Below are positions 58,763 to 64,000 of a DNA stretch of 64,000 nucleotides, piece by piece. The notes under the pieces were generated by a model. It saw only the letters and a program-made list of their open reading frames with translations. It was not told the origin of the DNA and did not search any database. Position numbers and translations under genes: made by a program. Where the stretch lies: NCBI RefSeq assembly GCF_016056305.1, contig NZ_JAECZC010000003.1:2317-66316 (forward strand). The letters are read 5' to 3'. The stretch comes from Amazonocrinis nigriterrae CENA67. Lineage in GTDB: Bacteria; Cyanobacteriota; Cyanobacteriia; Cyanobacteriales; Nostocaceae. Numbering within the stretch: position 1 is the stretch's first letter; each line of letters opens with the position of its first letter.

Positions 58763-58992
58763 GCCACTTCCTTTTTTACTTCTGTTTGAAGTTCTTTTTT
58801 TGCTTCTGACCATGACACTGAGCCGTCAAAGTCAGCATCCTTTTTTGCTTGCTCATAGGCTTTTAATTCTTCTTCTTCTTCTTCTATTTTTTGGAGTAGT
58901 GCGTAAATCTCATCTAATGTACTGTCATAAGCTTGGTTTAGCAGTACGTTGATAGCTTTGATTAATTCTGAGCGTTCCTGTTCGGTTTTCAT
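58759..58992 (-). CDS. Antitoxin-like protein of a type II toxin-antitoxin pair
   Basis: 77 residues, very acidic in the centre (IEEEEEELKAYEQAKKD). N-terminus MKTEQERSELIKAINVLLNQ. The GSVSWSEAKKELQTEV C-terminus resembles the toxin-wrapping end of small antitoxins. It overlaps the toxin pseudogene by four bases (GTGA), the usual coupling of antitoxin and toxin. Reading frame is intact although its toxin is broken. Family name not certain. Confidence 0.7.
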   Translation of the reverse strand: MKTEQERSELIKAINVLLNQAYDSTLDEIYALLQKIEEEEEELKAYEQAKKDADFDGSVSWSEAKKELQTEVKKEVA

Positions 58993-59476
58993 AATGAAGC
59001 GTCTTGAAGATTGTTAAGTTTAATTTAGCGGGTTACTGTCCTAATCTAATTTATAAACCATTGTTCACCTCTGGTGACTCAAAAGCTCTCAACTAAGAAA
59101 CTCTGGTAGCTAATTTCTTACTAAGGATGGTCAAAGCCTACAGATATCAAAGTATTTGATAGCCAATGCTGCTCCCGCTTTATTGTGCAGTCGTGGCTAC
59201 TTTTAGAGTATTGAGTATTCGTTAAACTAAGCAAAATGCAAAATTGACTTTTCGAGAAGCTAAAAATATTTTAAAGTTATTAAACACAGCAGTTTTGATT
59301 TGCATGAGGTACAAATTAACTGGTTATGAGGCAGGAGCAGGAGGCAGGAGGCAGGAGAAGAATTTCGATATTTAATTCTCCGGTTGTTACCTCATTTAGT
59401 TACAACCTGCTGTAAATTAAGCAGTAGTCAAAAACAGTAGATTTTTTACTCAAACATGATATAGCTGATAATTTTT
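58993..59476. other. Gene-free stretch with a short GGAGGCA repeat
   Basis: 484 bp. At about 59331-59359 GAGGCAGGAGCAGGAGGCAG continues with another AGGAGGC unit. The rest is AT-rich with no protein-like frame; it must contain the promoters of the antitoxin gene (minus) and the VOC gene (plus). Confidence 0.5.
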
Positions 59477-59863
59477 ATGAAAACCACTGGCATTCATCAC
59501 ATAGCTATTATTTGTTCTGACTACGAACGTTCAAAAAAGTTTTATGTAGAAACTTTAGGTTTTTCTGTTATAAACGAGACTTTTCGCGCTGAGAGAAATT
59601 CTTATAAATTAGATTTACGTGTAGGAGAAAATAGCCAAATAGAGTTATTTTCCTTTCCAAATCCTCCCCAAAGAGTTGGCAACCCAGAGGCTTGTGGTTT
59701 AAGACATTTGGCTTTTGAAGTTGAGGATATTGAGCAAACTGTTGTTTATTTAAATTACCATAATGTTGAGGTAGAAAATATCAGAGTTGACGAGATTACA
59801 GGTAAGAAATTTACTTTTTTTAAAGACCCAGATAATTTACCATTAGAGATTTATCAGCGTTAA
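59477..59863 (+). CDS. VOC-superfamily protein (glyoxalase/YaeR-like)
   Basis: 128 residues. Metal-site pattern: TTGIHHIAIICSDYERSKKF (His), DLRVGENSQIELFSFPNPP (Glu), ACGLRHLAFEVEDIEQTV (His), FFKDPDNLPLEIYQR (Glu). These match the HxxxxxxD...E...H...E layout of the SMU1112c/YaeR group of glyoxalase-like proteins. Possible lyase or isomerase; substrate unknown. Single gene, ATG 59477. Confidence 0.9.
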   Translation: MKTTGIHHIAIICSDYERSKKFYVETLGFSVINETFRAERNSYKLDLRVGENSQIELFSFPNPPQRVGNPEACGLRHLAFEVEDIEQTVVYLNYHNVEVENIRVDEITGKKFTFFKDPDNLPLEIYQR

Positions 59864-60088
59864 TCACAGCAGTTTGTAGCTAAGTCTACTTAGCCGATAG
59901 ACACCTATGTTAATTGTAAGGGGCGATCGCGTACAATTATGTGCTTGTTCAGGACGGTAATCAACGAGTCAAAAATTAACCCAGGAAATCGCTTAAAAAT
60001 TTGGTAATAAATCGAGTCACGTTTCACTTAATATTTTGATTGTCTCTGTTTGACCACTGACAACTAACAACTGACCACTAACAATAAT

Positions 60089-61006
60089 TTATCGCTTAGG
60101 TAAAGCTTCACCGTACTTAATTAAAAGAGCGATCGCAATACTTACAGCTAAAATTAAAGTCATACTCAAAGCGGAACCAAATCCCCAATTTTGAGTACCT
60201 CCCAAAAACTGATTATAAATTAAACGCGCCGCTGTCATACTAGAAGCACCACCAAGTAATTCTGGGTCAATAAAATCTCCTAATCCTGTGATCAAAACTA
60301 GCATTGAACCGGCAGCAATTCCTGGCATAACTTGGGGTACTGTAACTTTCCAAAAAGTTTGTACAGGATTTGCACCTAAATCGGCTGCTGCTTCTAGCAA
60401 ACGTTTGTCTAACTTTTCCAAAGACGCATATAAAATTACAATCATATAAGGTAGTAAGCTATAGCTCATACCAATTAAGACAGCCGGAACACGGTTAAGT
60501 AATTCTAAAGCAGGCAAACCTAAACTAGTTAAGAAAGTATTTAACAAACCAGTGGGACGAAGAATTGTAATCCAAGCGTAAGACCGGAGTAAAGAAGAAG
60601 TCCACAGAGGTAATACAAAACCTAGTAGCAGTAAGTTTTGCCAACGTTTTGGTGCTTTTTGAGCAATCCAATAAGCAACAGGAAAACCTAAAATTAAACA
60701 AATTATAGTTGTACCAATCGCTAACCATAGCGATTGCAGAATTACATATACATAAAGCGGATCAAATATTCGTTGATAGTTACTAAATCCACTAGGATTA
60801 ACCAAATCTCCTGGTCTAATGTCTGGTACCAAACTCAACTCAAAAATGATCAGAGTTGGCAAGACTAGTAAAAGCAGTAACCAAATACCAGATGGTGCAA
60901 GTAATACCAGAGGTTGAAGCCAATTTAACCGTAGACGATGCAATTTTTTGATTTTGGGAATATCGCCTGTTAATTTTAGTTGAGAAGAACGATTTATTGT
61001 TGACAC
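60089..61006 (-). CDS. potB: Polyamine-type ABC transporter permease
   Basis: 305 residues with six TM helices. Binding-protein-dependent transport signature: LEAAADLGANPVQTFWKVTV PQ (EAA loop, about residues 207-228). Start GTG 61006. Third gene of the minus-strand potA-potD-potB set. Import of spermidine or putrescine is inferred from PotD and PotA homology. Only one permease gene is present in the cluster, whereas classical systems have PotB and PotC. Confidence 0.88.
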   Translation of the reverse strand: MSTINRSSQLKLTGDIPKIKKLHRLRLNWLQPLVLLAPSGIWLLLLLVLPTLIIFELSLVPDIRPGDLVNPSGFSNYQRIFDPLYVYVILQSLWLAIGTTIICLILGFPVAYWIAQKAPKRWQNLLLLGFVLPLWTSSLLRSYAWITILRPTGLLNTFLTSLGLPALELLNRVPAVLIGMSYSLLPYMIVILYASLEKLDKRLLEAAADLGANPVQTFWKVTVPQVMPGIAAGSMLVLITGLGDFIDPELLGGASSMTAARLIYNQFLGGTQNWGFGSALSMTLILAVSIAIALLIKYGEALPKR

Positions 61007-61014
61007 AAGGGTAA

Positions 61015-61214
61015 ATAAAATTTGGTAGTGAAAAGTTAGGAATTAGGAGTTAGGATTGATTAAAACATGTAATTTTATTTCTGGTAATTGAAATCATGCT
61101 GATTACTATTTCCAAGAAAATATTATTTTTAGGAACTATTTTATTCATATTTATATGCAGCTATAATACTTATTAACTTAATTTATAACTTCTAACTCCT
61201 AACTCCTAACTATT
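61015..61214. other. Gap between potD and potB with heptamer traces
   Basis: About 200 bp, AT-rich, holding GTTAGGAATTAGGAGTTAGG near 61035 and TAACTCCTAACTCCTAAC near 61190. The two short arrays are inverse complements and could pair across the intercistronic region. Confidence 0.7.
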
Positions 61215-62300
61215 TTAGCCACTGGTTAATTTAGTCCAATAACGATCATAAACCTCTTCAAATTTTCCTAAAGGAGTAATGCGTTCACATTTTTCTAATA
61301 GGAGATTTGGCGGAAACAAATTGACATTATTTTGGATTTTATTTGGTAATTGTTCAAAGCCTGCACTATTTGGTGTAGAAACGCTAATACTTTGGCTAAT
61401 TATACTTGCTATGTGTGGTTGCAAAATAAAGTTGAGCCAAGCATAAGCTCCATCCAAATTAGGGGCTGTTTTAGGAATTACAATGGTGTCTGTCCATAAC
61501 GAAGAACCACTACGAGGAATTATATACTTGAGTTTGGGATTTTCCTTAATAATTCTGATAGCATCTGCTGAGTAGCACATTGCTATTAGTAAATCTCCTG
61601 CCAAAATTTGGTTTTGCCAAGCGTCAGTGTCAAAAGCTGCGATCGCTGGCTTCAGTTCTGTTAATTTTTCATAAGCTTGCTTAACTTGCTTTTCATCTTT
61701 TGAATTATACGAGTAACCCAGCATCCTTAACACAGCACCCATCACCTCGCGGACATCATTTAGCAATGTCATTCGCTTATGAAGTAGTTTTTGATTTTGC
61801 CAAAGATAGTCCCAATCTCTTGGTGCTTCTTTAAGGATTTCGGAATTGTAAATTAAACCTGTCGTTCCCCAATTGAAGGGGATACTGTAACGGTTATTGG
61901 GGTCATAACTAGGATTTTGGAACTGAGGAAATAAATTATTTAAACCAATTAAGCGATTGTGATTTATTTCTCTTAGCAAACCTTTATCTACCATCTTTTG
62001 TACCATATAGTCAGAAGGATAAACAAGGCTATAACTTCCACCACCTCCGGCTAATAATTTCGCTAGCATCACTTCGTTAGAATCATATGCATCTATCAGC
62101 ACTTTTATGCCAGTCTGATTACTAAAGGTTTGCAATAATTCGGGTTCGGAATATTGCGTCCAAGTATAAATATAGAGTTGGCCACTTTGACCAGAGTTAG
62201 TAGGATTTGCCCGCACTTCAGCCAGTCTCCAGCCGCAACCCGCTAAAGACAAACTAGAAATCGCTGCTATTCCTTGTAAAAACTGTCGTCTGTTAGTCAT
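61215..62300 (-). CDS. potD: Polyamine-type ABC transporter substrate-binding protein
   Basis: About 361 residues from ATG 62300 (MTNRRQFLQGIAAISSLSLA); the frame also has TTG 62315. The signal has both a twin-arginine (NRRQFL) and a lipobox (LSLAGCGW), so a Tat-exported lipoprotein is likely. Mature start LYIYTWTQYSEPELLQTFSN is the PotD/PotF fold; WGTTGLIYNSEILKEAP and DAWQNQILAGDLLIAMCYSADA are ligand-side segments. ATG lies 4 bp after the potA stop. Confidence 0.9.
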   Translation of the reverse strand: MTNRRQFLQGIAAISSLSLAGCGWRLAEVRANPTNSGQSGQLYIYTWTQYSEPELLQTFSNQTGIKVLIDAYDSNEVMLAKLLAGGGGSYSLVYPSDYMVQKMVDKGLLREINHNRLIGLNNLFPQFQNPSYDPNNRYSIPFNWGTTGLIYNSEILKEAPRDWDYLWQNQKLLHKRMTLLNDVREVMGAVLRMLGYSYNSKDEKQVKQAYEKLTELKPAIAAFDTDAWQNQILAGDLLIAMCYSADAIRIIKENPKLKYIIPRSGSSLWTDTIVIPKTAPNLDGAYAWLNFILQPHIASIISQSISVSTPNSAGFEQLPNKIQNNVNLFPPNLLLEKCERITPLGKFEEVYDRYWTKLTSG

Positions 62301-62304
62301 TTGA

Positions 62305-63432
62305 CTATTGACCAATAGCTAAACAATCACTTTCTGCCCAAGAAGCATAAATAGGTGTGTCACGGTCTGGCAAATTGCCAAAAGTATTGGGTTGCAAAAC
62401 ACTGATGTTGATACCGTTTTTTAATTCCACAACATAATTAACATGAGTTCCCAAATACATAACATTCACTAGCCGTCCCTCAAAGCAATTATGCAATACA
62501 GTAGGCTGATAAAGTGAGAGTTGAATTTTCTCTGGACGCACACTAACTACTACTGTTTGTGCTAACTCAGTTGGTGTATCTTCAGTGCGAGTTACTACAA
62601 TTGTGAGTCCTGTTTTTGTGATAATTTGTACACAAGAAGATTCCACCACAGCGATTTCACCAGTGAATAAATTAGTATCACCAATAAAATCAGCGACAAA
62701 AGATGTTAAGGGACGTTCGTAAATTTCGCTGGGAGTGCCGATTTGTTCAATTTTGCCTTGATTCATCACAGCAATGCGATCGCTCAAGGATAACGCCTCT
62801 TCTTGGTCATGTGTCACCATGACAAAGGTCAATCCCAAATCTCTATGTAAATTTGATAACTCGACCTGCATTTCCTTACGCAGCTTTAAATCCAACGCCC
62901 CCAACGGTTCATCTAGTAATAGAACAGCAGGACGGTTGACTAAGGCCCTAGCTAAGGCGACTCGCTGCTGTTGTCCACCAGATAATTGATGGGGAAAACG
63001 CGATCGCAAACTTTCCATTTTTACGAGCTTGAGAGCATCTTTAACTCTGTCTTCAATTGTTGATTTGTGGATTTTTTGCAGACGCAATCCGAAAGCAATG
63101 TTATCCCACACATTCAAATGGTTAAACAAAGCATAGCTCTGAAATACAGTATTGACAGGCCGACGGTAAGGTGGCACATTATTCATCGGCTGACCCTGAA
63201 TTAACAGCTTGCCAGCATCGACTGTTTCAAACCCAGCGATTAAGCGTAATGTCGTTGTCTTGCCGCAACCAGAGGGGCCAAGAATACTAAAGAATTCCCC
63301 CTGCCTAACATCCAAGTCTATTCCGTGTATCGCTGGTTCCTCGTTAAAAAACTTGAACACGTTACGCAGTTCAACATCAAGTGCCTGAAAAGCCGCTATC
63401 CCCCTCTGATTCTGCATGACAGTTTGAGCCAT
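62305..63432 (-). CDS. potA: Polyamine-type ABC transporter ATPase
   Basis: About 375 residues from ATG 63432, preceded by GAGGATT; the frame reaches 63474. Walker [15 protein letters not shown]-loop [12 protein letters not shown], signature [15 protein letters not shown], Walker [13 protein letters not shown]-loop [14 protein letters not shown]. The C-terminal TOBE region ([15 protein letters not shown]) is typical of the PotA/MalK group. First gene of potA-potD-potB; its promoter lies in 63433-63726. Confidence 0.94.
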   Translation of the reverse strand: MAQTVMQNQRGIAAFQALDVELRNVFKFFNEEPAIHGIDLDVRQGEFFSILGPSGCGKTTTLRLIAGFETVDAGKLLIQGQPMNNVPPYRRPVNTVFQSYALFNHLNVWDNIAFGLRLQKIHKSTIEDRVKDALKLVKMESLRSRFPHQLSGGQQQRVALARALVNRPAVLLLDEPLGALDLKLRKEMQVELSNLHRDLGLTFVMVTHDQEEALSLSDRIAVMNQGKIEQIGTPSEIYERPLTSFVADFIGDTNLFTGEIAVVESSCVQIITKTGLTIVVTRTEDTPTELAQTVVVSVRPEKIQLSLYQPTVLHNCFEGRLVNVMYLGTHVNYVVELKNGINISVLQPNTFGNLPDRDTPIYASWAESDCLAIGQ

Positions 63433-63726
63433 AATCCTCAGTAGAATGCCGTAAATTAAAGTATGAAGTATCAAGGATGAAAGATGAAATGCTTATCCTT
63501 CGGTATCAGTTAAGGGGCACAGCTTGATCTGTGAAATCTTAACTTGACAGTATGGGTGCAAAACCTTACACCCTTTCACTTTTCATCCTTCAGTGAACGC
63601 CCTGATTTATTGTATCCACCAAAAACTCATGATTGGGAATATACTTTCTGGATTGTTACACGATGAATAGCCAGTAGAAGTTTAGGGGAAACATATACAA
63701 GTCATACTAATTTTGAGATTTATCCC
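63433..63726. promoter_or_regulatory. Divergent promoter region, potA and PBP2 gene
   Basis: 294 bp. ATGAAGTATCAAGGATGAAA and AGATGAAATGC on the left and CTTTTCATCCTTCAGTG on the right form a spaced inverted heptamer-type pair. The rest is AT-rich. Promoters for both genes must be here, but no -10/-35 pair stands out. Confidence 0.45.
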
Positions 63727-64000
63727 ATGTCTTTATTTCCATCCTCTCTACCGAGTAGCAAAAAAGATATACGAACAGTCGGGCGTGGTTTCCAGTCAAT
63801 ATTTTTAATTGCATTTACCCTACTAATGTGCGCTGGTATTCAGGCTCGTTTGGCATATTTACAAATTGCTGAAGGGCCAAAACTCCGGCAACGAGCAGAG
63901 GCAAACCGAGTCCGAACGATCGCTAAACAACCAGAACGAGGTAATATTTTTGACCGTAATGGCAAATTGTTAGCTAGTACACGCTATCCTCATTCTGTAT
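63727..64000 (+). CDS. mrdA: Penicillin-binding protein 2, N-terminus (partial)
   Basis: The frame from ATG 63727 runs off the window. Product: SLFPSSLPSSKKDIRTVGRG, a TM helix (QSIFLIAFTLLMCAGIQARL), AYLQIAEGPKLRQRAEANRV, and the PBP dimerisation start AKQPERGNIFDRNGKLLAST. That RGxIxDRNGxxLA pattern is typical of class B PBPs for cell elongation. The transpeptidase domain lies outside, so PBP2 versus PBP3 is inferred from the N-terminus alone. Confidence 0.8.
   Translation, partial: MSLFPSSLPSSKKDIRTVGRGFQSIFLIAFTLLMCAGIQARLAYLQIAEGPKLRQRAEANRVRTIAKQPERGNIFDRNGKLLASTRYPHSV

Overview
The window is a chromosomal segment of a filamentous, probably heterocyst-forming cyanobacterium of the Nostoc/Anabaena/Calothrix type. 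Seen directly: more than 50 CGATCG-containing sites, most of them the HIP1 octamer GCGATCGC; many short tandemly repeated heptanucleotide-type arrays (GGGGACT, GTTAGGA, CAACTGA, CTCCCTCAT, GAATTGG) between genes; and cyanobacterial hallmark genes (pxcA, the clpR-clpP pair, sphR-sphS-phoU, an SLH-domain porin). The genus is an inference. No rRNA, tRNA, CRISPR array, prophage or intact insertion sequence was recognised.

Layout. 1-9 kb: end of an unknown gene, a solitary RelE-like toxin, pgi, nfi (opposite strand), a prohibitin-like gene, mnmH (opposite strand) and a tandem family of three related cyanobacterial proteins in which one copy is decayed. 9-11.4 kb: a Tat-exported aldo/keto reductase and an orphan m5C methyltransferase. 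11.5-19.3 kb: an outer-membrane biogenesis cluster on the minus strand, read bamA, lpxC, fabZ, lpxA, lpxB, preceded by purC. 19.3-23 kb: small conserved protein, cyclase remnant with palindromic repeats, lipoprotein and a PEP-CTERM protein. 23-29.7 kb: polA, two membrane-anchored pentapeptide-repeat paralogues, hisA. 29.7-32.6 kb: a 108-bp hairpin, two tiny related proteins and two coiled-coil paralogues. 33-39.2 kb: the phosphate sensing operon sphR-sphS-phoU, a 1-kb gene-free gap, a CRP-type regulator and an SLH porin. 39.3-47.6 kb: zinc-ribbon protein, NUDIX, DUF3531, TPR protein, ECF-type ATPase, rsmG, two rhomboids, acetyltransferase, SDR and a 5'-truncated TPR gene. 47.9-58.3 kb: a RecB/AddB-like ATPase, pxcA, mltA, a J-domain protein, clpR-clpP and two overlapping VWA genes. 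58.3-64 kb: transposase scrap, broken toxin with intact antitoxin, VOC protein, potA-potD-potB, and the start of a PBP2 gene.

Functional coherence. bamA with lpxC/fabZ/lpxA/lpxB joins outer-membrane protein insertion to lipid A synthesis; mltA, the SLH porin and PBP2 are further envelope genes. sphR-sphS-phoU is a complete phosphate-sensing unit. potA-potD-potB encodes a polyamine-type importer with only one permease.

The most distinctive property is local tandem duplication: the 5.6-9 kb triad, pentapeptide pair, micro-protein pair, coiled-coil pair, rhomboid pair, VWA pair and clpP/clpR. A second property is a 41-42 bp hairpin module (GGCAGT-N29/30-ACTGCC or ACTGGC) found three times, each time embedded in a heptanucleotide-type array. 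A related repeat appears to have been absorbed in frame into a DNA-repair-like gene. No clearly new defence or biosynthetic system was found; the best candidates for undescribed biology are the triad, the micro-protein pair with its hairpin, and the coiled-coil pair.
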